A stretch of 64,000 bases of DNA from Planctomycetota bacterium (GTDB lineage Bacteria; Planctomycetota; UBA1135; UBA2386). Positions 30,594 to 39,682 of this stretch are shown here, piece after piece; the first letter of the stretch is position 1, and each line of letters starts with the position of its first letter. The stretch lies in NCBI GenBank assembly GCA_947444055.1, contig CANEYR010000006.1:49560-113559 (forward strand). Reading direction: 5' to 3'. A program made the position numbers and the translations under genes. The notes under the pieces are model-generated. The model worked only from the letters and a program-made list of their open reading frames with translations, had not been told where the DNA came from and searched no databases.

Positions 30594-31112
30594 ATGCGCG
30601 CGTTCCGCACCCTGTGGTTGATGCATCGCTGGCTCGGTGTCTCGGTTGGCCTCGTGCTGCTGGTCTCCGCCGCAACCGGCTTTCTGTTGCTGGTCAAGAA
30701 GGACTACCCGTGGCTGCAGCCGGCCGTGGTCCCGGGTGCCGTCGGCACGCCCGCCCAATTGCAGCCGCTGGCGGCGGTCTACGACGCAGTGTTCGCGCTG
30801 CAGTTGCCGCAGCTGCGCAGTGAAGACGACATCGCCCGCATCGACTTTCGCCCGGCCCAACGCGTGCACAAGGTCATCAGCAAGCATGACGACGTCGAGG
30901 TGCAAGTGTGTGCGATCACGCTGCACACGACCGGGCCGTTGGTGCGCCGCAGCGATTGGTTGGAACGCTTGCACGATGGCTCGCTGTTCGGCAGTTCGAT
31001 GCACGGCATCGTCATGCCGGTCGTGGCGCTGGTGTTGCTGTTCTTGGCGGTGAGCGGCTACGTGATGTGGCTGTGGCCGAAGTGGCTGCGCCGCCGCCAC
31101 GCTCGCCCCTGA
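30594..31112 (+). CDS. PepSY-associated TM-helix protein
   Basis: FRTLWLMHRWLGVSVGLVLLVSAATGFLLLVKK ... SSMHGIVMPVVALVLLFLAVSGYVMWLW. Confidence 0.7.
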   Translation: MRAFRTLWLMHRWLGVSVGLVLLVSAATGFLLLVKKDYPWLQPAVVPGAVGTPAQLQPLAAVYDAVFALQLPQLRSEDDIARIDFRPAQRVHKVISKHDDVEVQVCAITLHTTGPLVRRSDWLERLHDGSLFGSSMHGIVMPVVALVLLFLAVSGYVMWLWPKWLRRRHARP

Positions 31113-31161
31113 GCCAAGCCTCGCGCTTGCGCGGCACGCAGGATTTCGGCACCGTGCTCGC

Positions 31162-32382
31162 ATGCTGTCTCGACTGCTCCGTCCCGCGTTCGTCCTCGCG
31201 CTGTCGCTCGCGGCAGGGCTGCCAGCCCAGCAGTCGCCGTTCCTCGCCGAACGCTTGGCGCTGGTGCCGGCCCTCTTGCAGGCCGAAGTCGAGAAGGGCC
31301 ATCACGCCGGGCTGGCGTTCCTCGTGCTGCATCGTGATCAGGTGGTCGCTGAGGGTGTGTTCGGCGATGCCGACATCGCGCGTGGCCGACCGCTGCGCCG
31401 CGACGCCATCGTGCGCATCTATTCGATGACGAAGCCGATCACCGCGATCGCGGCGCTGACGCTCGTCGAGCAGGGCAAGCTGCGCTTGGACCAACCGATT
31501 CGCGAGTTCCTGCCGGAGTTCGCGCAGCCGCAGGTGTGGGTCGGCGGCACCGTGGCTGCACCGCAGTTGGCCCCGGCCAAGCAGGCGATCACGCTGCGCA
31601 TGCTGCTCAACCACACCGCCGGCTTCACCTACGACTTCTTCCGTGAGTCACCGCTGCACGATCTCTACCGCCAGGCCGACTTGTGGAACGCGGTTTCGAG
31701 CGAGGACTTCCTGAAGCGGGCTGCGACTTTGCCGCTGCTGGCGCAACCGGGCACGGCGTGGAACTACAGCATCGCCGACGACGTGCTCGGGCTGCTGATC
31801 GAGCGCGTCACGCAGCAGCAGCTCGGCGACTATGTGCGCGAGCATGTCACCTTGCCGCTCGGCATGGTCGACACCGACTTCGATGTGCCAGCCGCCAAGC
31901 GCCCGCGCCTGGCCACGCTGCATCGGCAAGAGAACGGCAAGCTGGTGACGATGGAGCCGTCGTTTGGGGTGTCGGAGGAATCGGGCAAGGGCTTCGATGC
32001 TGGCGGTGCGGGGCTGTTCTCGACGCTCGACGACTACGCCCGCTTTTGCCGGTTCTTGCTCGGCGACGGCGGCCTCGATGGCAAGCGGGTGCTGAGCCGC
32101 AAGACGCTCGAATTGGCGCGCCAGAACTCGCTGCGCGATGGCCAGCAGACCGGCCGCCCTGGTGATGGTTGGGGGCTGTTCTCGTCGGTCTGCGTCGACC
32201 CCGCCGCCGGCTGTGACCTGATGAGTGCTGGCACCCTGCATTGGAGTGGGGCGGCCACCACCACGTTCTTCGCCGACCCCAAGGAGGGGCTGATCGGCAT
32301 CCTGTTCGCGCAGCACATGCCCTACGACGAACACAAGGTCATCGCCCGCTTCCGAACGGCGGTCTACCAAGCGCTGCGCTGA
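31162..32382 (+). CDS. Beta-lactamase family serine hydrolase (class C fold)
   Basis: RIYSMTKPITAIAALTLVEQGKL (SxxK) and YSIADDVLG (Y-x-N-like); signal peptide. Confidence 0.88.
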   Translation: MLSRLLRPAFVLALSLAAGLPAQQSPFLAERLALVPALLQAEVEKGHHAGLAFLVLHRDQVVAEGVFGDADIARGRPLRRDAIVRIYSMTKPITAIAALTLVEQGKLRLDQPIREFLPEFAQPQVWVGGTVAAPQLAPAKQAITLRMLLNHTAGFTYDFFRESPLHDLYRQADLWNAVSSEDFLKRAATLPLLAQPGTAWNYSIADDVLGLLIERVTQQQLGDYVREHVTLPLGMVDTDFDVPAAKRPRLATLHRQENGKLVTMEPSFGVSEESGKGFDAGGAGLFSTLDDYARFCRFLLGDGGLDGKRVLSRKTLELARQNSLRDGQQTGRPGDGWGLFSSVCVDPAAGCDLMSAGTLHWSGAATTTFFADPKEGLIGILFAQHMPYDEHKVIARFRTAVYQALR

Positions 32383-32421
32383 CTATCGCCAGCCCTGCGC
32401 ACCCGGCATGATCATCGCGCC

Positions 32422-33531
32422 ATGCTGCGCGCCCCTTTCGCAGTCTCGTTCCTCTTCGCCTGCTGCCACCTGCTGCCCGCTCAAAGCATTGAGTGGTGGC
32501 AGAAGGATCTCGACGGCGCCTTGCTTGCCGCCAAGGACAAGCCGGCCGCGATGGTCCTGCTCTATTGCTGGAAGGACGGCCACGGCGTCTGCATGGACAT
32601 GTTCCAGGGCACGTTGGCCGAGAAGCAGGTGGTGACCGCCGCCGCCGACTTCGTGTGCATGGGGGCGAAGGACGACGAAGCGGGCCGCATCGTGCTCGCC
32701 AAGTACGGCATCGAGCAGGTGCCGACCGTGCTCTTCCTCGCCCCGGACGGCAGCGTGGTCGATGTGGCGCCGGGCTATGTGCCAGTGAAAGAGTTCTTGG
32801 CCGAGATCGCGCGCATTCGCGCCGGCAAGGACACCGTCGGGGAATTGAAAAAGCAAATCGCAGCCGCACCCCAGGACCTCGGTCTGCAGATGCGGCTCGT
32901 GCGCAAGCTGCGCACGGCCGGCGACAAGGCTGGCTCGCTGGCGGTCATCGACGCGATCGTCGCCAAGGACCCAAAGCTCGCCAGTGAACCGGCGGCGGAA
33001 GCGATGTTGCTCAAGCTCACCGACCAGATCTTCAAGCCGGAGATCACGCCTGCCGACTACGACTTGAAGCCGCTGCGCGACTTCCTCGGCAAGCAACGCA
33101 ACAAGAACATCCTGTTCCTCGGCTATGACCGCATGGCCGCCGCTGAATATCGGCGGCAGAACCTGAAGGCCGCTGCGGAAGCCGCGGGCAAGGCGTGGAA
33201 GAACATTCCACCCGACCAGGTGCTGGCGTGGGGACAGGGCATCGCGGGCAAGGCCTACGAGAATTGGCAAGCGCTCGAGAAGCTGAACAAGGAGCTGCTG
33301 AAGCAGGCGCTCGAGATCAGCAAGAAGGCGCTCGAAGAAGTCGAGAAGCGACACAAGACCTCGCCCGACAACCCGTTCCTCGGCAGCGCGATGTACCTGC
33401 ATGCGGCGGTGCAGTTGGTGTGTAACCAGCGCAAGGAAGCGTTCGCGACGATGGACAAGGCCATGGCGATCGATCCGAACAACGAGAACCTGAAGAAGGC
33501 GAAAGATCGCTGGCTCGACGGTTCGAAGTGA
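32422..33531 (+). CDS. Secreted thioredoxin-fold protein with helical repeat C-terminus
   Basis: signal peptide ...LLPAQ; DKPAAMVLLYCWKDGHGVCMDMF...YGIEQVPTVLFLAPDG. Confidence 0.65.
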   Translation: MLRAPFAVSFLFACCHLLPAQSIEWWQKDLDGALLAAKDKPAAMVLLYCWKDGHGVCMDMFQGTLAEKQVVTAAADFVCMGAKDDEAGRIVLAKYGIEQVPTVLFLAPDGSVVDVAPGYVPVKEFLAEIARIRAGKDTVGELKKQIAAAPQDLGLQMRLVRKLRTAGDKAGSLAVIDAIVAKDPKLASEPAAEAMLLKLTDQIFKPEITPADYDLKPLRDFLGKQRNKNILFLGYDRMAAAEYRRQNLKAAAEAAGKAWKNIPPDQVLAWGQGIAGKAYENWQALEKLNKELLKQALEISKKALEEVEKRHKTSPDNPFLGSAMYLHAAVQLVCNQRKEAFATMDKAMAIDPNNENLKKAKDRWLDGSK

Positions 33532-33574
33532 CGCCGCGGGAAGACCCGGGCGACCGTCGTCGTCGCATCGGGCG

Positions 33575-34846
33575 ATGAAGTTGCGTTCCCCGTGGTGGGT
33601 CGTTCTCGCCGCGGCGGCCGCGACGATCGCGTTGGCGGCGGGAGCACGGCTGGCGGATGCTTTGTTGTGTGGCTTGCCGCCGTTGACGCCGCTGCTGTGG
33701 GCGCGCGCGCGCCGACGCCATGACGCCGTGAAGGTGGCACTGCAGGCGGCGGTTCTGGTGGTCGCCGCGTTCCTTGGTGCCTTGGCCCTCGGTGCCAGCC
33801 TTGCTGCTGGGATGCAGGCGGCGATGCCGTGGCTAAGTTCGCTGCGGTTTGGCTGCTACCTGCTCGCCTGGTTGGTCGCACTGCGGCTGTTGCAAGCGGC
33901 CCTGGTGGTAGTGGCGGCGAAGTGGGTGCGGCCGGCGGCGCTGCGGTCGGTGCTGGTGGCGATCGTCACCATCGCGGTTGGTCTGCCCAATCTCTACGTG
34001 GCGCTGCAAACCCATCGCATCGCGGTGGCGGCGGTACCGACGATCTCGGTTCAGGTCGCCGTTCTGCGTGAGCAGGCGCGCGAGGTCACGTTCGACACCC
34101 TCGATGGCGTGCATCTGGTCGGCACGCTGTTGACGCAGCCGTCGGCGGCGGCCAGCGCCGAGGTGCCGGTGGTCGTCGTCTGCCATGGCCTCGGTGCCAA
34201 TCGGGCGGCGTTCTTTGCGTATGCCGAGATGGCGTGGCAACTCGGTTGCCATGCGCTCGCCTTCGACTTCCGCGCCCACGGCGGTAGTGGTGGGTTCACC
34301 TCGACGTTCGGCGCCGAGGAAGTCTTCGATGTCGCGGCGGCCGTCGGGTGGGTTCGCTCACAGCCGTCATTCGCGCAGTCACCACTCGTGCTGGTCGGCG
34401 TCTCAATGGGTGCTGTCACCGCCTTGCGGGCGGCGGCGATCGTCGGCGCCAACGGGGTGCTGGCCGAAAGCGCTTTCGCGGATCTGTCAGCGATGGTGGC
34501 CCACCAGGTAGCGCCGCTGGGCCCGTTCGCTGACGTCGCTGCCTGGTCGATCGGACTGGCCGCACGTTGGCAATTGGGCGTCGAACTCGACGACGTGTCA
34601 CCGCGCCGCAGTCTTAGCGAACTGGCGACCCAGATCCCGGTCGTGCTGCTGCAGAGCGGTGCGGACGCCATCATTCCGCGTGCCGAGAGCGAACGTCTGG
34701 CGGCGGTGCGTCAGCAAGCGATTCACACCTTCGCCGGTTCGCCGCACGGTGGCTGCAGCGTGTTCGATCCGGAGCGGGTCATGCGGTTGCTCGAAGACCT
34801 GCTGGCGGCCGTGCGCGCCGCGCGTCACGCGATCGGCAACAAGTAG
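33575..34846 (+). CDS. Membrane-anchored alpha/beta hydrolase
   Basis: N-terminal hydrophobic helices; PVVVVCHGLGANRAAFF, GVSMGAVTALRAA nucleophile elbow. Confidence 0.85.
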   Translation: MKLRSPWWVVLAAAAATIALAAGARLADALLCGLPPLTPLLWARARRRHDAVKVALQAAVLVVAAFLGALALGASLAAGMQAAMPWLSSLRFGCYLLAWLVALRLLQAALVVVAAKWVRPAALRSVLVAIVTIAVGLPNLYVALQTHRIAVAAVPTISVQVAVLREQAREVTFDTLDGVHLVGTLLTQPSAAASAEVPVVVVCHGLGANRAAFFAYAEMAWQLGCHALAFDFRAHGGSGGFTSTFGAEEVFDVAAAVGWVRSQPSFAQSPLVLVGVSMGAVTALRAAAIVGANGVLAESAFADLSAMVAHQVAPLGPFADVAAWSIGLAARWQLGVELDDVSPRRSLSELATQIPVVLLQSGADAIIPRAESERLAAVRQQAIHTFAGSPHGGCSVFDPERVMRLLEDLLAAVRAARHAIGNK

Positions 34847-34848
34847 TC
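34801..34848. repeat. 48-bp direct repeat, copy 1 (left flank of UPF0175/DUF3368 cassette)
   Basis: gctggcggccgtgcgcgccgcgcgtcacgcgatcggcaacaagtagtc; 46/48 identical to 35656-35703. Confidence 0.95.
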
Positions 34849-34917
34849 CAGTCATGTGGCGGCGGGGCCAAACAGTTGTCAGCTGTGCTGCCTTGTCGCG
34901 GCATTGAGGTGCGTGCC

Positions 34918-35181
34918 ATGACCAACATCCGCTTCGACATCCCTGAACACATCGAACGGACCCTCGGTGGCGACGCCAACAGTCTCGCCAATGCTGCGAA
35001 AGAGGCGTTTCTCGTCGACCTCTACCGAACACAGCGCATCACCCATCACCAGCTTGCCGAGGCGTTGCAGCTGGGGCGTATTGAGACGGATGGCATCCTG
35101 AATCGACACGGCATTCTGCTGGAGTTCAGCCTGCACGATATGGATCAAGAAACGGACCAGTTGCGCAAGGCGCGGGACTGA
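34918..35181 (+). CDS. UPF0175 family protein (antitoxin-like)
   Basis: ANAAKEAFLVDLYRTQRITHHQLAEALQLGRIETDGILNRHGI. Confidence 0.85.
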   Translation: MTNIRFDIPEHIERTLGGDANSLANAAKEAFLVDLYRTQRITHHQLAEALQLGRIETDGILNRHGILLEFSLHDMDQETDQLRKARD

Positions 35182-35640
35182 TGCTCGTCGTCGCCGATAC
35201 GACTCCATCAACTACTTGGTTCTGATCGAGAGTGTCGACGTCCTGCCCGTCTGTTTCGCGCCATCGCTTGTCCGACCGCCGTCGGTGCCGAACTTCTGCA
35301 TCGTGGAGCGCCTGCAGTCGTTCGCGCGTGGGCCAGCAACCCACCGAGTTGACTCGTGGTGATCGATTCAGGTCTGCATCTTGGCCCAGGCGAGAATGCC
35401 GCGATTGCATTGGCTCAGGAACTGCGCGCGGATCGGTTGCTGGCCGACGAGCGTGATGCGAGGGCTCTTGCCCGCCAACGCGGTCTGGAGGTGGTTGGCA
35501 CACTTTCCATTCTCGCCGAAGCCGCGGACAGGGGATTGATCGACCTTGTCGCCAAGATTGAGTTGCTGCGAGGCACCAGCTTCCATGCGAGCAGGCAGTT
35601 GCTGCAAGCTCTGCTCGCTCGCCACCAGAAGCGTCAATAG
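35181..35640 (+). pseudogene. Decayed DUF3368/PIN-like toxin gene (two frameshifts plus an in-frame TGA)
   Basis: MLVVADTTP (frame 35181) -> INYLVLIESVDVLPV (from 35207) -> LFRAIACPTAVGAELLHRGAPAVVRAWASNPPS* (from 35251; TGA 35350-35352) -> LVVIDSGLHLGPGENAAIALAQELRADRLLADERDARALARQ... continuing in that third frame. Confidence 0.85.
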
Positions 35641-35655
35641 AACTGAATCGACCTT

Positions 35656-35703
35656 GCTCGCGGCCGTGCGCGCCGCGCGTCACTCGATCGGCAACAAGTA
35701 GTC
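35656..35703. repeat. 48-bp direct repeat, copy 2 (right flank of cassette)
   Basis: gctcgcggccgtgcgcgccgcgcgtcactcgatcggcaacaagtagtc. Confidence 0.95.
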
Positions 35704-36231
35704 GTAGCCCTCGCCTGCCAGCTCGCGTTTGGACAGACCCAGGCGGTCGCCGCCGGGCGTCACATACACCGCGTCGCTGCGCACACTGGCGAAGTCGAGC
35801 AGCGGCAACGTCGCCAGCAGCTGGCGCCAGGTCGCGCGTTGCTGCCACGTGCTTTCGGGTAGATCACAGCGTTCGCCAACGCTGCGCGCACTAGCACCGT
35901 TCGCTGGCAGCAAGAACATCGCCGACACCAACACGTGGTCCATGCGGGCGCCGGTCGCGTCGGGCACCCATGGCTCGGCACTGTCGTCTTCGATGCCTTT
36001 CACCCAGTCGTCGTATTCGCTCTTGCCGTCGGGCACGAAGTCCCAGAAGCCGAAGGCGCAGCGGTCGATCGAGTCGAGCAGCAGGTTGGCGAGGCTGCCA
36101 TAGAGCCCGCGGTTGTCGGCCAAAGCCAGATCGCGCACGTGTTGGCGCACCACGCTGCACAGCCGAGCGCGCCACGGGTCGTGCGGCGGCGCTTGCACGG
36201 CAACTTGCAGTCCAAAGAAGAGGTCGCTCAT
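35680..36231 (-). CDS. Conserved-looking hypothetical protein, last gene of ATP-grasp/DUF350 operon
   Basis: 183-aa frame 3 bp after the preceding CDS stop; MSDLFFGLQVAVQ...GYDYLLPIE. Confidence 0.6.
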   Translation of the reverse strand: MSDLFFGLQVAVQAPPHDPWRARLCSVVRQHVRDLALADNRGLYGSLANLLLDSIDRCAFGFWDFVPDGKSEYDDWVKGIEDDSAEPWVPDATGARMDHVLVSAMFLLPANGASARSVGERCDLPESTWQQRATWRQLLATLPLLDFASVRSDAVYVTPGGDRLGLSKRELAGEGYDYLLPIE

Positions 36232-36234
36232 CGT

Positions 36235-37560
36235 TCAGCCTCCGTAGCCGCCGCTGGAACGGCCCCACGAGCCACCGCTCGAACCTGAGCCAGTGGTCGT
36301 GCGGCCAAGGAGGGCGATGCCGGTTGCCGCGGAGCCGCGAGTCGTGGGGCGGTAGTTGCCGCCGAACGCGCTCGTCGGTGGCCGCACGGGTGCCACCGGG
36401 CCCGGTTGGCTCGGCCAACGGAAATGGTTCCAGAACCACCAGTGGTGCAGCAGACTGCCACCCCAGTAGTAGCGGGACCCGGTACCGCCGGGGTTCGCCG
36501 CGTCCTTCGGCTTGTCGGTGCCGAGCTGCAAATCGCCGAGCCCGAGCATCTGCACCTCGATCTTGGCGGTGCGGTACTCCACGAAGCGAGCATTCAAGTC
36601 GTCGAGTTCGACGGCGGCAGCATCTTCGGGCACCACATAGAGAATGCGTTCGATGCCGAGGGTCTGCAGATCGCGCGCACTTGGCAGCTTCGCCACGTAG
36701 CGGTTGTCGAAGCGGTCTGGCTCGTTGCGATAGGGCGCCAGCCGTTCGCGAGCGAGCACGAACGCCGGCGGCTTCCTGGTCGCCGGGGCATCGACGAAGC
36801 GCGAGCGGAAGTGCATCACAGCGCCCAACGTCAAATGGGCGGGGACAACACCGCGTGGGTGCGGCCAATTGGCGAAGACGAAGACCGGGGTGACCGCCGG
36901 CACCAAGGCCGCGGCGAAGGCGACGCTCTCCGGTCCTGGCAGGTCGATCACCAGCGCCCACTTGCTGGCCTGCACCGCGTGCTCGAGCAGTTCGCGCACC
37001 GCTTCCCCGCGCCGCCACGCCGTCGCCATCGTCGGCGAACGCACCATCTGGAAGGTGTTCAGCAAACTGTCGTTGCCCTTCGCCGTGAGCGCTTGGAACA
37101 GCGTGGGCACGTAGAACGGCAGCCACGAACTATCGGCGGGCTGCAGTTGGGTGGCGAGTTGGCTGAGCGTGCTGCGATCGAGTGGTTGGTCATCGAACGT
37201 GGTCGGCGTGGCGTTCGTCCACGCGAACGTGGCGCTGTTGCTGCCGAAGTCGAGCCCGTTGGCGCGCTGCAGCTCGAGCGAGGCTTGGTCGATGCCTTGG
37301 TCGACAGGTTGGCTGCGGTTAGCGCGGCGTGTGGCAAGGCTGGCCACTACGACGCCTCCAGCGAGCACCGCACCGCCGAGCCCGAGCATCACCTTCAGAG
37401 CCGAGCGGCGCGATGCATCCATCGACGCTCCCCTGGTGCGCGGCTGGAACGTCGTGGCCTCGGCCAGGCCGTCTTGCCACCAGCGCGCGCCGAGCAGCTC
37501 GTCCTGGTCGTAGCCGACTTGCAGTTGGAACGGCACCTTGCTGTTGGCGGCGTCGCTCAT
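36235..37560 (-). CDS. Hypothetical protein with internal Tat-like/TM anchor and Gly/Ser-rich C-terminus
   Basis: MDASRRSALKVMLGLGGAVLAGGVVVASLATRRA; C-terminus GSGSSGGSWGRSSGGYGG; ATGA overlap with upstream gene. Confidence 0.65.
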   Translation of the reverse strand: MSDAANSKVPFQLQVGYDQDELLGARWWQDGLAEATTFQPRTRGASMDASRRSALKVMLGLGGAVLAGGVVVASLATRRANRSQPVDQGIDQASLELQRANGLDFGSNSATFAWTNATPTTFDDQPLDRSTLSQLATQLQPADSSWLPFYVPTLFQALTAKGNDSLLNTFQMVRSPTMATAWRRGEAVRELLEHAVQASKWALVIDLPGPESVAFAAALVPAVTPVFVFANWPHPRGVVPAHLTLGAVMHFRSRFVDAPATRKPPAFVLARERLAPYRNEPDRFDNRYVAKLPSARDLQTLGIERILYVVPEDAAAVELDDLNARFVEYRTAKIEVQMLGLGDLQLGTDKPKDAANPGGTGSRYYWGGSLLHHWWFWNHFRWPSQPGPVAPVRPPTSAFGGNYRPTTRGSAATGIALLGRTTTGSGSSGGSWGRSSGGYGG

Positions 37561-38810
37561 TGCATGCCCTCCGCGGTGCGCACAAAGACCGGGGCGCAAC
37601 GGGCGGCGTGGTCGGTCGGCAGGTTGGCGGCGTGCACCCTCGCCAGGAGGCCAGCTTCTACACCTGCGATCACGTAGACGCCGTGGTTCACGACCGCACC
37701 GTCCGCATCCCGTTCGGCGGTGAAGTGTTCCTGGGCGATCCAGCGCCGAGCCACCACCGACGTCAGGGTCGCATTCCACGTCGCCTGGTCGACGTCGCAG
37801 CCGATTACCACCTCCGCGCCTTCGCAGCCGTAGTCCGACTTGAGCACCCAGCGATCCTTGTCGTGCCACAGGTCTTCGCGAACGTGCTCAAGTCGGCACG
37901 TGCGCGGCAACCAACGGTGGATCGCGGCTTGCGAGGTCGGCGAGAAGCGCGCCAGCTCTTCCCAGCAGAACGCCAGCGCGCGCTTGTTCTGCGTCAGCAC
38001 GGCCCCGAACGGATTGCAGATCGCGGTGCGGCGTTCGACCTGCGCTTGCAACAAGTGCAGCAACGGCTGCACCAACGGCCCGCGATCGGCGCACAAGGCA
38101 TCGCCGTCCGCCACCGGCAGCCGTTCGCCAAACCAGTCGCTCTTGTAGTGGCGAACGATCACGTCGCACGGCACCTGCAACAGCGTCGCACGTCCGTCCG
38201 CGGCGAGGCCGACGTTGAATGGCGATCCGAGCACGACGGCATGGCCCTTCGCCGCGAGCCATTCCTGGTAGGCCGCGATCATCGACAGGTCTTCGGGCAT
38301 CTCGGTCGGATACAGCAGCCCGATTGTCAGCGCGCCCGTGTGGCCGCAGGCGTGCGCGCGCTGTTCGAGCATGCGAACGAAGCGCTCCGCGAACTGCGCA
38401 TTCGGGTCGAACGTGCCGTCGGGACGGTTCACCAAGCGGTTGCACAACACGGCCTCGGCCTCGCCACTCGGCGTGTCGCTGTTAAGTTCGCAGACCTTGG
38501 CGCCGTGCGCGGTCCAGAACACATCGGCGCGCGCGATGCCGTGCCAATCGGGCGCCGAACATTGCCACATGCCGCGCTGCCAGCGCGTGAGGCCGAAGAA
38601 CGAGTCGGCCAACTCGGGGCTGTCCGCGACGAGGCGCGCCAGCTCGTCATGCACGGCGGCGATGCCGGTCGCGGCGGCGCAGAGGTCGCGATAGCGCGTC
38701 GCCGTCAACAGCACCGGGTCCGCTTGGAAGCGTTCGCTGCCGTCGAGCCAGGGGTCACTGACGATGCCGGTTGCTTGCAGGCCCGCGTTGAGTTGGTGGG
38801 TGCTGTTCAT
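37557..38810 (-). CDS. Glutathionylspermidine synthase-like ATP-grasp ligase (YgiC/YjfC-like)
   Basis: KVCELNSDTPSGEAEA, DRWVLKSDYGCEGAEVVIG, RRWIAQEHFTAERDADG...NHGVYVIAGVEAGLLARVHA; ATGA overlap. Confidence 0.85.
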   Translation of the reverse strand: MNSTHQLNAGLQATGIVSDPWLDGSERFQADPVLLTATRYRDLCAAATGIAAVHDELARLVADSPELADSFFGLTRWQRGMWQCSAPDWHGIARADVFWTAHGAKVCELNSDTPSGEAEAVLCNRLVNRPDGTFDPNAQFAERFVRMLEQRAHACGHTGALTIGLLYPTEMPEDLSMIAAYQEWLAAKGHAVVLGSPFNVGLAADGRATLLQVPCDVIVRHYKSDWFGERLPVADGDALCADRGPLVQPLLHLLQAQVERRTAICNPFGAVLTQNKRALAFCWEELARFSPTSQAAIHRWLPRTCRLEHVREDLWHDKDRWVLKSDYGCEGAEVVIGCDVDQATWNATLTSVVARRWIAQEHFTAERDADGAVVNHGVYVIAGVEAGLLARVHAANLPTDHAARCAPVFVRTAEGMQ

Positions 38811-39625
38811 GCGAGGGCTCCCACGAACAAGGCGACGGCGAGGTAGGTCATGCCTTCGAGCGCGCCAGCGCCGACGTCGGCGCGGTCGGCGATCGCGCGA
38901 TCGAGTTCGCCGCCGAGCCACTGCGGTCTGGCCCGCAGCACCAGGCACTGCACTACGACTTGGCGCAGCGGCCACACCACGAGGCATTCGCATAGGGCGA
39001 TGCCGTAGTCGCGCAGTGCTGGCCACGTTCCCTGGAATTCGCCTTCGGTCGCATGCGCAATCACGATCGCCAACGCGATGGTGAGTCCGCCGTGCGACAG
39101 CGCCGCGGCGACGTTGCCTAAGAGAATCTGCGCCCGGTCGTCGTAGGTGGTGAGGCAGCGAAACAACCAGACCAACGCCAGCAAGGTGGCTTGGCCGATC
39201 GCGAACGACAGCACGGCGATCGTCAACTCCGCGAACGACGAACCGCCAAACACGTTCGCGATCAGGATGCCGATCGCGACCGTATGCGCCGCCGCCGCCG
39301 TGGCTGCCGCGAGGTTGTCACTGCGCGCCGCCGGGCCGAGGCCGCGCATCGCCCACAGGCCCAGCGCTTGCGCCACTTCGAGCGCGAGCAAGCCGGAGAA
39401 GCCGAACATGCCCATCCACAGAATGTCGGTGACGAGGTTGTCGCCGCGACGGCACGCGGTCGCCAAGGTGCCCGCCAGCAAGAAGATGCCCAACACGCGC
39501 GCCGCCTGCAGCAGTCGTCGCCCTGGAGTGCTCTCGGGAGGACGTTTGGCGAGGGTGCGGACGAGCGCGTCGAGAGCCAGGAGCACGCACACCGCCGACA
39601 CGCCGAAGGCCATCATTTCCAACAT
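38807..39625 (-). CDS. Tandem DUF350 (YjfL-like) membrane protein
   Basis: two related membrane units; AQILLGNVAAALSHGGLTIALAIVIAHATEGEFQGTW is DUF350-like, with SDNLAAATAAAAHTVAIGILIANVFGG as first unit. Confidence 0.75.
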   Translation of the reverse strand: MLEMMAFGVSAVCVLLALDALVRTLAKRPPESTPGRRLLQAARVLGIFLLAGTLATACRRGDNLVTDILWMGMFGFSGLLALEVAQALGLWAMRGLGPAARSDNLAAATAAAAHTVAIGILIANVFGGSSFAELTIAVLSFAIGQATLLALVWLFRCLTTYDDRAQILLGNVAAALSHGGLTIALAIVIAHATEGEFQGTWPALRDYGIALCECLVVWPLRQVVVQCLVLRARPQWLGGELDRAIADRADVGAGALEGMTYLAVALFVGALA

Positions 39626-39682
39626 GGCGCGCACTGTGCGCGGGCATTCACTTGCACGCAAGCCACCGCCGCGGCGCCGCTC

